From positions 17,972,527 through 18,036,526 of the forward strand of contig CM037873.1 in NCBI GenBank assembly GCA_021292105.1: a DNA stretch of 64,000 bases. The letters are read 5' to 3'. The position numbers and the translations under genes were made by a program. This stretch comes from Anadara kagoshimensis. Taxonomy: Eukaryota > Mollusca > Bivalvia > Arcoida > Arcidae. Below, in pieces: positions 10,625 to 23,105 of the stretch. Under the pieces are notes generated by a model, which worked only from the letters and a program-made list of their open reading frames with translations, did no database searches and was not told where the DNA came from. How positions within the stretch are numbered: the stretch's first letter is position 1; each line of letters begins with the position of its first letter.

Positions 10625-13600
10625 CTGAAATGAATAGAAATTTAGATAATGTTATATCTCCATCACATACATTCATATCACAATCCCAATGTAAAGTTTT
10701 TGAGAACTGGCAAATTAAGTTAATTAACACATGACCTCCCATCAAGAAAGTAAGGCCAGGTGCCAGAAGGATAGGCACTTCCTGTCTAGTTAACTACACC
10801 CGTCATGTGAAATCTTGAGATTGAAAGGAACATGAGGCTTTGAAGACGTCAACTACACCAACTACACCCAGGGTAAGTTTGGATACAAACACGGCAATAA
10901 CACTTTTTGAGGACTTTGATAGGCTTAAGCTTGCAATATCCCGAAATGTCAGAAATTGTAAAAATCTAATAACAATTAAGAATTGTCTTTCTTTTTATTC
11001 CGGGACATCAAGTGATGACCCATATTTTCAAACTAGCAAATCTTAAATGAACTGCTTCTTATATTTACAATATTTTTCCTAGTATTCTTTTTACAAACTT
11101 CTCGACTGTATCATACAATTAAGAAAAAACCGGTAAATATCGAATTTGTCGGCAATGTAAACATTCTGGGAACAGCCAATATGTCAATCAAGATAATTCC
11201 CTATGATGTGACGCAATAGGCGGCTTAAGAAATAGTGCGCTGAAAATAACAGAACATTTCATAAAATTTTATTCGAATCGACAAAAAATAGTACAAATTC
11301 ATATTAATTGTCAAATTAAAACTGTTAAATGTTGATTTGTTAAAATCCCGATTGTATATATGACAGGTTATTCGAACCATCAATGCGCATTAATGGTTTT
11401 TTGGACTGGGTAGTGCATTAATACGCACAATGTATGTGAAAAAGCGTGGGTTATTGCCTAATGTCCCAAATTTTCTACAATGAGTTCATCATAGGCATTC
11501 AATAGATATTGTAAATATTTAATCAACGGTGAACATGTAATAGAAAATGAAAAACAGCCACTACTACCAATTTTACCAACAACACGCTACAACAAACCGC
11601 GTTTAAGAAAACAATCAACCCATACATCATACACTTGCTCATTAAAATTTTGACCACCTTTTTTAAAAGGGCAAAACCTGTAAACAAACGATTGCATTCG
11701 TTGATTTACTTCCTGCAACAATGACACCAAAATAAACAGTTTCTCTTTACTTTTATACAAGGACATAATGAATTGAAAATGATGAATCTTGTAACATTGG
11801 TAATGATCGATGAAGAATTGTAAAATAGAGCATTGTCCGTGGGGACATATTTATCACCGACAATGATGAGCCTTGTAACATCCTTAACGACATGAGACCA
11901 TTTTCCGTGGGGATAAATCCGTCACTGGTAAATAACTATTACGGAGATTATAATGCTGGGCGGCATTGATTTTTTGTCTATTAAGTAGGATAGATGATAA
12001 ATGACAAACTAATTTACAACAAATTGCAGTGAATAAGTAAATGTTTAAAAAGAAAATTAGTATCAATAATGTAGAGTTTTGCTGCTAAGCCAACAGATTG
12101 TAAGGATTGTCATAAAACAAAAGTTAAAAAGACATCTCAAAATTACTATTATAACCAATCACAGCATACGTGTTTTGCTTATTTGCACAAAATAGATTGC
12201 TACTCATTTACGAAAATGTCGGTCGCATGGAAACAGTAAAAAATCCAAGGTTAGAGAATTTATAACAACGTGGATATGTTACATAATGTTTCTAAATCAT
12301 AGTTTTATTCGGAATATATGGCATGTCTGAACACATCGTCAAGTAATACCAAAAACATGTTTTTATTTAACCGGGAAGAAGAAGGAATCAACAGCATACA
12401 ACAAGTTCATTCCTAAATGATTAAATTATACTGTGGTAGTTTGTTGAAATAGTATGAACAGTTCAGTACATTATGGAAGACAAATGCTGATGTCACATAC
12501 CGTTTTGTATTTTATGATTAAATTCAAAAAATTGTATATGACACCGAGATACGGGCACTTTAGGAGATAACTAGAGCAATTAAGAACGCATGTGATTAAC
12601 ACATAATTATAAGGTTTAAATGTTTAATGTTGGGTACCGAGCATTAACAAAATGGTACCCAGTGACATTGTGCAAAGTACTCTGCACAATCTTAAACATA
12701 TACAATTACATGTAGTTATATATACAAACAAACGAGGCACCATAGTGGACCAAACGTAGAATACTACATGTACTATAAACATGTCCTTGATTTAGTCAAT
12801 ACAAGAACAAAAAATCAGTATAATATATATTGTACGTGTGTATTGATATAGCAGCTGTTGCTTCATATCTACATTATAAGTATGCAGATTGAATTGATAA
12901 TATTAAACTACTATTTTGATATGGATTGGTTGGTTGTTTTGATTTGTAAATGCAAATAACGCATAAATAAAATAGGCATTGGCGCTTTGGGGAAATTTTT
13001 ATTGTCGTATGGGGCTTTTTTTTGCTAAGCAATCTTGCAAACTGGCTCCAAGAATTCACCCAAGAAGATTCTTTGTCAAATCAAATTTAATAATGACCTA
13101 TCATGTAACACTCAGACAGTAAACTGTACAATCCAAAACAAACATAACATGCTCAAATGACATAAAAAACCAAACTTAAGTTTACGATTTTTAAAAAAAC
13201 TGGTAAATTTAGTCGAATACATGACCTTCCGACCAAGTGATCCGGAAGGCTTCCCTTGTTTAGGTAGTAACACCCGTGTGAAATTAAACTTGAAAATTAA
13301 AGGAACATGAAACTATTGGATGTCAAATATCCTCAAGATAGTTTTGACAATATATATTTATATACTAGGTTTCCATAAATTCAAAATAATTAGTAGCTAA
13401 ATTTCCAAAATTTGTGAAAATATAGTCCTTTTTAAAGTATTTTTCCACAAATTTGCTAAAATAGGTTACTTTTAAAAGAATTCCTCAGAAATTAGTAGCC
13501 AATGGCGATTTTGGCTACCAGGAATGGAAACATAGTATATATATATGTTTAGTCAAAACACCATACACGTTGTATCCATCATTCGCTGTTACAGGTCGTT

Positions 13601-14712
13601 TATTGACCTTGATTTAATATGTTTTAACACACCTCAAGTGGGTCACATCAGGGCGGAAAGCAATGACTGAATCGACTTTTGACATAGTTATACTGATGGC
13701 CTAGCAACTGTAGCTATATTAAAAAAAATAAAAATCCAGTGATATTGAAAAAGGTTTTCCACATTTAGTCCTTAAAATATTTAATACTCTTCTTAACTTA
13801 GTGTTAGGAAACTTTACTGATTTTATCTGTGAAACGAATTATATGCTACATTAAATTACATTACTAGTACACAACCTCTTTATACTAAATAAGATGTCAC
13901 ATTTCATCGTTATATATCATTTACTGGAGCAGAACTTTTATAAATTATATACATACGTTAAGTAAAGGTATGATATTGGTGTTGATCCAGTCCGGACCTA
14001 AAGACTTCGGTGGACCTTCCTGGTAAAACGGCAAGGCTTCTAACTTGTCATAAACATCCTGTATAACATTCCCTTGAGCAGCTATTTTTCCGTCTTTGTC
14101 AAACTCCAAGTCTTTGTTGTACTGTTTAGCTAGCCTATTTGTGACATAGTTACATGGACACACGTCCTCCCCAATACCTCCTCCAGTTTTTAGTCCTATG
14201 TTTGCAATACCTCCCAAGTTTATACATATATCGTGGGGGTTGAACAGGTACTTCTCTCCCACAGGAACAAGTGGAGCCCCTTGACCACCTAATGCTACAT
14301 CCTTTGTTCTAAAATTACAAACAAAAGGCCAACTTAAATATGATGAAGTGGTTTCTCCGTCCCCTAATTGGAAGGTATATCCTTCTTTAGGATTGTGGAA
14401 CACTGTGTGTCCGTGGGACGCAACAAAATCTACCGATGAAGCAGGAATTTCATTGTTTTCAAGAAATTTAAGCACAGTTTTTCCAATGAACTTGCCATAT
14501 TCCATATGTAATTTAATCAACGATTCACCTACAAGTTTGGAAGCGTTTCGTAATTTATCTCCCCATTCTGATGGATAGGGGAACGTTTCCGCCTTCAGTA
14601 TCCGGTATCCCCATATATCCGTATCCTTGTCCCCTGTATACTCCGCAAAGCAAACATCTAACCCGTCCAGGGAGGATCCTGACATACATCCTATTCCACT
14701 GTACGAAGACAT
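10166..14712 (-). CDS. anmK: Anhydro-N-acetylmuramic acid kinase, two exons
   Basis: Joining 14712-13957 to 10624-10166 gives 404 codons (bacterial AnmK is about 370). In bacteria AnmK hydrolyses and phosphorylates 1,6-anhydro-MurNAc to MurNAc-6-phosphate in wall recycling. Motifs in order: GCMSGSSLDGLDV (8-20), SHGHTVFH (99-106), LGDG (116-119), ALGGQGAPLVP (140-150), INLGGIANIG (164-173), EDVCPCN (182-188), FDKDGKIAAQG (204-214), PPKSLGPDW (234-242), then in exon 2 VLVTGGGAFN (297-306) and FKEALIFGFLG. The DVCPCN version of the usual DTGPGN motif and PKSLGPDW recall Bacteroidetes enzymes; the motif's Asp, which I take to be the catalytic base, is kept at 183. A basic tail of about 34 residues follows the domain. 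An intron, and location among typical mollusc repeats, argue against bacterial contamination. No signal peptide is seen, so a cytosolic enzyme acting on diet- or symbiont-derived muropeptides is my inference. Confidence 0.95.
10660..10850 (-). repeat. Dispersed repeat family A, copy in AnmK intron
   Basis: Reverse-orientation copy with GGCCAGGTGCCAGAAGGATA, CTTCCTGTCTAGTTAACTAC and ACCCGTCATGTGAAAT, matching the other minus-oriented copies. Confidence 0.75.
13130..13320 (-). repeat. Dispersed repeat family A, diverged copy in AnmK intron
   Basis: Keeps ATGACCTTCCGACCAAGTGA, GGAAGGCTTCCCTTGTTTAG and ACACCCGTGTGAAATTAAAC of the reverse-oriented family. Confidence 0.65.
13365..13535. mobile_element. 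MITE, 171 bp, TA-flanked
   Basis: Ends are inverted copies (CTAGGTTTCCAT and ATGGAAACATAG, one mismatch), each next to a TATA flank, so a TA duplication of the Tc1/mariner type is likely. A related, older copy stands at 51060-51200. Interior is T/A-rich without coding capacity. Confidence 0.7.
13957..14712 (-). CDS. anmK: AnmK exon 1
   Basis: Codons 1-252 from the ATG at 14712, giving the N-terminal domain and the ATP-site motifs through PPKSLGPDW. It ends in phase 0 at CTTAAC followed by the donor GTATGT. Confidence 0.95.
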
Positions 14713-15689
14713 CTCAATGTCATATTATTAATATCAGTTATAAAAACACTCTATACAACGTTTTATGCTACAGTTAAATGTGAGAAAAATTGTTATCCTG
14801 AACTTCCTGTGTAATATATTAAATATTGATCCTATGAGCGAGGCTTTGAGATATTACTCCAACACTATAGCTGTGTACAAAAGTAACAGGAAAATCTATT
14901 ATAAATATGACTGTATATACTGACTGCTTGGTCAAGGTTAAAACGTGTGTATATTTATTTATAGTAACATTTTAATTTTTAACTTTCATGGCGGGTTTTT
15001 ATTGTTATTTGCATGATATATGATAAGTACTTTTAATGAGACTTAGTCAAATATGAAGTACAAGATTGATGTTATTTATCATTGCACACAATTTATAAGA
15101 TGCACGTGTTTATCATGTTAAAAAAGTTAAATATCTTAAACAAATGAGATGTCACGCTATATAAAATACGTGTAGAGGTTAAGGACATAAATTGTGATGT
15201 ACGGTTGTTTACAGTTTTATATTTAACTACAATATGCATAATGTTATAACTATTCGTATAATGACAACCGTATGCACATATTGTTGGTGGAAATTATAAA
15301 TTTCGGACATATTTCTGCATCAGGACACATTAATTTGCAGTATCAACAGGTCTATAAACATGCAGTGTCCTTGGGACTAGCCAGAATCCCTACAAACTCA
15401 CGACGCCAAATCAAAACACATGAAATCAGTAATATGACATGTGATACACATGTATATAATTGTGATTACCTGTCGAATCAGCATTCTTAAACACAAGGCT
15501 TCGCGGGTTTAGACTGTATCCGACCAAATGACAAGTTACCGAGGTTAAAATGTTTGGTAAGACTCTAACCATGTTTTCTATGGATCTTAAAGCAAAACAA
15601 AGCCCGAGGACGAAATTAATGCAATCAGTCTATATTTCGTCCTGAGATGTTTAACTTATATTTTTTTCGTTCATTTGAATCAACTATCA

Positions 15690-15870
15690 AATCAAAAATA
15701 AACATACCAATCCATGTCCGAATCACAATTCAAAAGCAAATAAAAACTTTAAAACTGACAAGTTAGGTTAAACACGTGAACTTCCACCAGGGAAGCGAGA
15801 TAAGGTGTTCCGGAAGGATAAGCACTCCCTGTTTAGCTGGCTACACTCGCCAAATGTGTTATCAAATTCT
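15690..15870 (-). repeat. Dispersed repeat family A copy
   Basis: ATAAACATACCAATCCATG, TCCGAATCACAATTC, GTTAGGTTAAACACGTGAAC, TTCCACCAGGGAAGCGAG, TTCCGGAAGGATAAGCAC and TAGCTGGCTACACTCG: one of the best preserved reverse-oriented copies. Confidence 0.8.
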
Positions 15871-16570
15871 GGACACTTATCAACAATACTGTAATTTGTA
15901 CATAATCGATAGATTTTGATATTCATAAACCAGACAAAGTTAACACTTTTGTTTCTTTTTTTGTATGATTTATATATTGTACATGGAACTGATAATAGCA
16001 CAGTCTCTAAAGGTTTATATAAAAGATGAATATAATATCTAGATGTTTTCTGGACGTGTTGTAATCATTGTTGTTATAAAAATGTTTGGCATCTGACATA
16101 GCTGAAGATCGGACGGATCTTATATACAAGTTTCGTTTGTAACCTCAAGTCAATTAATACCGGCAATTTTGTCTGTGATATTTCTTCAATATAATGTCTG
16201 TCAGTGAGTAACTGTTGTGCCAAAAACACGAGTGTTAAAGATATTGCGGAATTTTGTTTATTTGTTTTTCTCATATCATTATCTTCAATGTGGGGGAACC
16301 CACGTGACTTTTTGTTATCGTACAAGTGGAAAGAAGGAAAATACGCACGCTTCGGATACGTTTTACTGTCGTGTAATCTCACCATAAAACATAACCTAAA
16401 TATACCCCTTTAATTCGGCGTTTTAATTCCTTCTTTGTGGGATTGATAAATATTGTCGTCTTTTAAATGCGATGCCTTAACAACAAAATTAAATGGTAGC
16501 TTACACGTACACGTTTTGAATTCCAAATAATTTCGTCGCACATTCCATTTGACATCAATGATAATTAGGA

Positions 16571-16619
16571 TTTTGACATTTTTTAAATTTTGAAGGACAT
16601 TTCAAGAAAATGTCAAAAC
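16571..16619. repeat. Short inverted repeat
   Basis: TTTTGACATTTT and its complement AAAATGTCAAAA, about 25 bp apart: a 12-bp stem with an AT-rich loop. Confidence 0.6.
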
Positions 16620-16739
16620 TGAAACCCCCATACCATTATATGTTCAGTAGTATAGTTATAACAACTCGTAGCCAAATTGTGAAATTTTCGACCAAATTCA
16701 CGAAATGTACAATAGACTTAATTTAATTAAGACTCTAGA

Positions 16740-17165
16740 AAAGCCAAATATCACATCAGACTCTTTTACATCAAGGTCACTGTGACCTAGTTATGGTAGT
16801 CATTATAATAGCATGTACAAACCTGAATTGCATCAGTCTTTTACATCAAGGTCACTTTGACCTAGTTATGGTTGTCATTATAACAGCATGTACAAACCTG
16901 AATTGCATCAGTCTTTTACATCAAGGTCACTGTGACCTAGTTATGGTACTACCATAATGGTAGTCATTATAACAGCATGTACAAACCCGAATTGCATCAG
17001 ACTCTTTTACATCAAGGTCACTGTGACCTGGTTATGGTAGTCATTATAACAGCATGTACAAACCTGAATTGCATCGACTTATAATGCTTTTAACCAAGTT
17101 TCATTGAAATGTGTCCAGTAGTGTTGAGAAAGTCAAAAAGGTGTTAACGACGATGCACGCATGCA
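16740..17165 (+). repeat. Tandem array with four GGTCAnnnTGACC palindromes
   Basis: Four units of about 80-100 bp, each TTTTACATCAAGGTCACT, then a complementary half-site, GTTATGG, CATTATAACAGCATG and ACAAACCTGAATTGCATC. Three units carry GGTCACTGTGACC and one GGTCACTTTGACC; all are perfect 3-bp-spaced inverted repeats of a nuclear-receptor half-site. The array ends in CAAGTTTCATTGAAATGTG and CCAGTAGTGTTGAGAAAG, typical of a dispersed mollusc element. Confidence 0.85.
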
Positions 17166-18330
17166 TGTTTAATTAATTATACACACGTTGTGCCATAAGC
17201 TCGCATGATGTATAGTCAGGTAGCTTACGCCTTAATTTGTAAATTTGAGTTGCATTTAAGGGTCATCTAAGTTGACGTTGAATATATTAATATCTTTTCA
17301 TGTTTTAAATTAGAACGTGTAATTTTGCACAATTTCCATAAAACAATGCAACAAATATTTTTAAAATTCTTAAATTATCAATTCCTGCTTTATTTTTATT
17401 TATAAATTTTCACACTTGTGTAGGTGATTTCATAATTATACCCCTCCTTCACGTTTTTCAACCAAATGGTTTTTACTTGAATTTTCCTACTTAGATTACC
17501 CTTAAGCTTACTTCAATTAATTAAGAGTCCGCTTGTCGTCGATGTCGGGCTCTACTTAGTTGGAGTACATTTAGGCTATGTCTTGAATAGATGTTTCGAA
17601 TTAAGAACACTACAGGTTAACAAACATGAAGCAAATACATTTCTGTACGACACTAAAAGTGATTTTCAATGCATTAGGAGTTCACTCCTCGTGAACAACG
17701 ATATCTAGAACTGAGTAAAATGTCTTATTACGCATTGAGTTTAACAGCCCGAAACATTTGTATTTTTCTAGAGGGCACTATTTTTTTTAATTATTTACAA
17801 TTCCTGTTAAAATTTCAAGTTTAATCATTAGTTGCCTCGGTGTTTCCTGTTTTCAAGTTTTTTGTTTTGCAGCATGTTCTTAAAATTACTAAAATCGTGT
17901 TCATTTATTTATTTATAGTACATCTGAGTTAACTGAATGGTTGCCTGCAATATCGCCAGAAGCCAAATCTTGTTCACTTAGCAACCCCTAAGTATGCATG
18001 CAAACGTATATTTACCATTAAAACTTTGCAATCAAATAATTGTGGATATGTTATTAAATCTGACAATTTAATAATGCAATACTAGCAAAATACATTGAAA
18101 ACATTCACACCAACTTTTGTTCATATTCCATTTGGGCCACTTGACAAAAGATAATTGGAATAGTAAGGGTTCTATGTAAGCACTTGAATCACATCACTGA
18201 ATATCATTATCTGTCTGATGACCATTATGTCAGGAATTTTTATTTTGGTTCAATTATATTGGTGACATAGTTGATGATATAAACAAACAACATTAGAAAG
18301 ATGTATTTTTTGTTCAAAATATTCTGTTAC

Positions 18331-18640
18331 TAAGTGGTGTAAAGTTTGTGCCTATAAGTTCAAATCTCACTAAGGACAGATCCTAGAATGAAAAAGTTTG
18401 CTTGCTGAAGATTGGTGATTTTCTCTGGGTCTGTGGCCAAGTGGTGTAAAGTGTTTGCTAATGTGCCTAAGTTCAAATCTCACTAAGGACAGATCCTAGT
18501 GTGAGAAAGTTTGCTTGCTGAAGATTGGTGATTTTCTCTGGGTACTCAAGTTTCCTCTATCATCCTGAACTGATAATTTGATATAAGTGAAATAATCTTG
18601 ACTGGAGCAAAAAGCTCCATTTCTCCACTCCATTCTATAT
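18331..18640 (+). mobile_element. SINE with duplicated head (Meta-type)
   Basis: A head-like unit (AAGTGGTGTAAAGT ... AAGTTCAAATCTCACTAAGG ... GGTGATTTTCTCTGGGT) occurs twice in direct order, about 108 bp apart, followed by one tail with TATAAGTGAAATAATCTTG and AAAAGCTCCATTTCTCC. The head B box is eroded to GTTCAAATCTC. An internal duplication, or a dimeric insertion, in an old copy. Confidence 0.7.
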
Positions 18641-18924
18641 GGAAGAAATATCTAAGTAAAATCACAACACACCCAAGTGTCAAAAGCTTTACTGAGGCCT
18701 ATCAGTTGACGTTTTGGGAATATTAAATATCTCCATCATTTCTAATAACACTTACAAATGACAATTTTGAAGGCTGTACAGCAAACCTTCATCATAATGC
18801 TTCTCAATAACTTTGCCACCTAACTACTATTGCTTCATCATTGTGTTCCTAAATCTATTTCTTCCTTTTCTTTATAATAACCTTCAAATTCCTTGCCAAA
18901 TCCCTTTATAACAATAAAAACAAA

Positions 18925-19040
18925 CATACTAATCCATGTCCGAATCACAATCCAGAAGCAAAGTATAAAACTTTGGAAGTTAGGTTAGACACATGAACTT
19001 TCACCAGGGAAGTGAGGCAGGATGCTGCGGAAGAGCAAAT
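18925..19040 (-). repeat. Dispersed repeat family A, partial copy
   Basis: ACATACTAATCCATGTCCG, AGTTAGGTTAGACACATGAA and TTTCACCAGGGAAGTGAGG; truncated at the side where the GGATAAGCA motif would be. Confidence 0.75.
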
Positions 19041-20350
19041 GGATATTGTACTGTGCCAATGAATCTAGGTTTTATTGTTATATGCAATCATTAATGTTGT
19101 AACACCAACAACAAAATACATATTTTATAATGTAACAATTTTATTTAACTTGAAAAAAAAATGAAATTAAACAGTTACATAGTTTAATGTGTGAAATCAA
19201 CAAGTTATCATGCATTATGAGTATTGGTTATATAATTATTCATGTAGCATAAATATCAGTAACGTTGCTTCAGATATTACAACATAGCTTGTACTCATCT
19301 TCCTCATCATCATCAAAGAATGTCTTCACTTAACACAGAATAAAATACATGTATATAATGATGATGATGCATATTTACAGCTATGGATACAATCTTAAAA
19401 ATTTACATGGCTTTAAAACTGGCTTTATTATAACATAAATATGATAAATAGTAGTTAAATATTAACATATTTTAAGTTTTGTTTTATACATGTAAAATAT
19501 GCAAGATGGGTTTCAGATATAGTAAATTGCAAAATAAAAATATTGAATAATTTAATGACATGCGAGGATTTTCTTATCAAAACAAAACCAGTAAATCAAT
19601 CATGCACTGAATTCGTTGACATGGTTGTAATGAAATGTTGTCAATATCAAACTGGATTTACCATCTTGTTTGAAATAAAAGTTTTAAACTAGTTCATATT
19701 CGTTGCTTATCCATATTTCATGTGTTTACATGACTTCAGGATGAAATGTCTTCATCGGAAAAAGATGTTATAAAAATTCTATATTGATGATAAATAATGA
19801 TTGATGAGTCAAAAGGTGCAAAGCTAATATCAATTTACAACTTCTACTGAAGTGAATCTTATAAATCTACATAAAACAATGCTGTAGTCACATTTTTAAA
19901 CCAATTCTATTATATGATTTTTACTTTTTTTGTAATTGTTAAAATTTCAATTTCAGCACATACAAATATGAACATACACATTTGTTCGTTTCAGAATTAA
20001 ACCCTGCACTTATTCTATACCCTGAAATTAATTGTGACCCCTGTTGATTCTGAATCTCTTTAAAACAGTTCAGGAAAGGTTTAGCTTGTTAATGGTCAAA
20101 GTTGTCTGGAACATAAATAGTTGTGATTTGTTTTCTTAATAATTGTGATTAAAATACAATGCCAAAATGAAGTTGTAACAATGTGCAAGAAAGCATACTT
20201 TTTACTTAAATATGATTCACTTAGATACTTGAATAGCAAAAACAAAATTGTCCCAATGGTGTCCATCATAGGTTTTATCTAACATTAAACTAGTTTTTCT
20301 ATCTTATTTGACGAAATACAAGTTTTATTGATCACGTATGATACAGAATC

Positions 20351-20377
20351 TTGTATCACCACAGTGTGGTGATACAA
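20351..20377. repeat. Perfect 13-bp-arm palindrome
   Basis: TTGTATCACCACA, a central G, then TGTGGTGATACAA. It lies about 200 bp before a much longer hairpin that also contains GTATCAC. Confidence 0.9.
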
Positions 20378-20580
20378 CATTGGCGGTAAAGTACACGTGC
20401 ATTTCTCATTGTGACATCATTGGGGAATCTCCGATTTGTCAAATGGAAACGACGTCATTACTACAGAACATGTCATAACATAGTTCAGTGGTTTTCTGTG
20501 GTAAAATGTATTTTTTTCACATAAAGTATTTTTTTTATATTTTTTAAATAACCTAATTGGAAATGTTAGATAAAAATATC

Positions 20581-20733
20581 ATATACACAGTGTGTATGTA
20601 CAACCCTTCATATCAGGTCTCGTCCTTTTTTTCGTAGCTGTATCACTACTCTGCAAGCGCGACTCGTAGTGATACGACTACGAAAAAAGGACGAGACCTG
20701 ATACTGAGGGTTATACATACACACTGTGTATAT
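20581..20733. repeat. Long hairpin: 69/68-bp arms, 16-nt loop
   Basis: Left arm 20581-20649 and right arm 20666-20733 are inverted copies at roughly 90% identity. Shared blocks include ATATACACAGTGTGTATGTA, TATCAGGTCTCGTCC and GTATCACTAC. The loop is GC-rich (CTGCAAGCGCGACTC). Either a foldback-type element or a locus for a hairpin RNA; neither can be decided here. Confidence 0.9.
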
Positions 20734-22542
20734 AATATGTATTTACCAATGGTCAGTCTTAATATCACCAATACATGTACAACTTCGGTCAATGGAATGT
20801 ACTTAGTGCATAAGTATTTGTAATTTTAATATTTTAAGTAAAATCAAAATCAATATAAATTCAAATAAATGAAAATAATAACCTGTAAAGTTTTTTTTAA
20901 ATATATCAGATTGTTTGGAAACTTTAAAAAACAAGTAAACATATTAAAGAAATAAGTTCTGGATTTAAAAAATTCTAAAGCTAAATAAAGGCAGACAACT
21001 TAAGCTACAGACCAATTTTTAGTACCAATAATGTTTCATGAAATTTAAACAAATTTACCTATAGATAAAAACAAATAAATTTTCAATACATCAGAAAAAT
21101 AAAACTTGCACCATCTAAAAATGGTAAAATCTATAAAGTTATGGTTGGTTTATGAATGAGAGCAGCAGAGTTATGACACAACCAGCATGATGAATGTTAT
21201 GAAGATAAAAAATAAATAATAATGAGTAAAATATGTATAGAAGAGCTATATATAGTAGATAAATATCAGGTTTGTTTGTACATTAGTTAGCAGATCTAAA
21301 TGTATAAAAGTATTAAAAATAATAAATAAAATGTTATAATGAAAATTACACTGACACAATTCTTAATACTCAGCAAATACTACATCTTAGTTATCTATCT
21401 ATCTATATATGGTTAAAAGCATATATCTACTAAAAATCATTAAAATAATTAACAATCACAAATATTCCAGCATTTTCCATCTATCATGAACTTTGCATCT
21501 TTAAAACAAGATTCGGATCTAGAAATAAGATATTTTTTGGAAGTATAGTTTACAAATTGTTTACAGTCACAACATAATTATGATGAAAACTGTAACAGAA
21601 CAAGATATAAAATTGAGTAAAGATTCTTTGCATAGTGATATTACAGATGATGTATAACACATTTTTATCAGCCATTTGCCACTTTATAATATGACGTATA
21701 GGAACATCATTTACTTCATGCAAATTTGTAAAATCTACTTCCAGCATTGAAAACTACAAATAACCAAAACGTTTTTCATAATGTTATAAATCAATCAATA
21801 ATGTATCACAAACTAATATGAGTATGAAATGAAAGACTGAATGTAAGAAATATTCAAATAAAGAGCATATAGTAAATACCATGAAAAATTTTGATCGTTT
21901 TCGGCATATTAGTGGGGTATTCGACTTCTATATACAGTTATAGAACATGAAGATTGTCAGCACTTTTATGATATGACATTTCAGAAAACAAACAAAAACT
22001 ATCAGAAATAAAAGACAAAATTATAGCACATTTTTCTGGCTTACATGAAACTTTCTTCTTTTCTCCATTTCTGTATGTTTAATAATTACATAATAACAAT
22101 ACACTGACTGTAAACATTTTTTTGTTAAATTATCCAGTCTCAAAATGGTAGTGAAATGTTAAAAAATAAAAAAACTGTAATCATTTACACTGTCTGTTGC
22201 ATAAAGACAACTTAACTGTCGTTACCGTATGTTATGTACAAGATGTTACTATGGTCCGACACGAGTCCACATCCAACTAGAATCTAGTTAACTATAGTGG
22301 AACTAATGGACTTTTATGCCAAAATTTTAAACTCTAATCTAGTATATTGTATCAACCCAAAGTACAAACAATTTAAAGATTGTTTTTCCTTTGAATTTTA
22401 AGAAAAGAAATAAAAATTCACCAAGCCAGATAAAATGAAACCAAAACTATCCTGAGATAAACTAAACTCAACATATAAAATATTAATAATTAATGTAATA
22501 AAATATAATACAGAGGAAGAACATGGTCATGATTTACTAAAA

Positions 22543-23105
22543 CTACCAATTAATTGGTATATTAAGATATACCAACTGACAGGTATATTGATAATAAAGA
22601 AACTCCTGTTATACCAACTGATCGGTATATAAAGATATACCAACTGCCAGGTATATTGATAATAAAGAAACTCCTGTTATACCAATTAATTGGTATATTA
22701 AGATATACCAACTGCCAGGTATATTGATAATAAAGAAACTCCTGTTATACCAATTAATTGGTATATTAAGATATACCAACTGCCAGGTATATTGATAATA
22801 AAGAAACTCCTGTTATACCAACTGATCGGTATATAAAGATATACCAACTGCCAGGTATCTAAATCTACCAACTGACCGGTATATAAATAATAATAAAAAA
22901 CTCCTGTTGTACTAACTGACCGGTATATAAATAATAAAGAAACTCCTGTTATACCAACTGATCGGTATATAAAGATATACCAACTGCCAGGTATCTAAAT
23001 CTACCAACTGACCGGTATATAAATAATAATAAAAAACTCCTGTTGTACTAACTGACCGGTATATAAATAATAAAGAAACTCCTGTTATACCAACTGACCG
23101 GTTTA
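22543..23105. repeat. Minisatellite of palindromic units
   Basis: Units of about 67-69 bp combine a palindrome (TACCAATTAATTGGTA or TACCAACTGATCGGTA), a second ATACCAACTGCCAGGTAT block and AATAAAGAAACTCCTGTTAT. From about 22860 the array turns into a longer repeat of some 130-140 bp with CTAACTGACCGGTATATAAA. It lies about 3.4 kb beyond the PDE2 stop. Confidence 0.88.

Larger units (their letters stand above)
10625..13956. other. AnmK intron, 3.3 kb
   Basis: GTATGT donor and TTTCAG acceptor on the minus strand. It contains two dispersed family A copies and a TA-flanked MITE; the rest is AT-rich without genes. Confidence 0.85.

Noticed and set aside
22543-23105. Regularly spaced palindromic repeats resembling a CRISPR array
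   Set aside because: Spacers are not unique, the period shifts, and the genome is clearly eukaryotic; it is a minisatellite.
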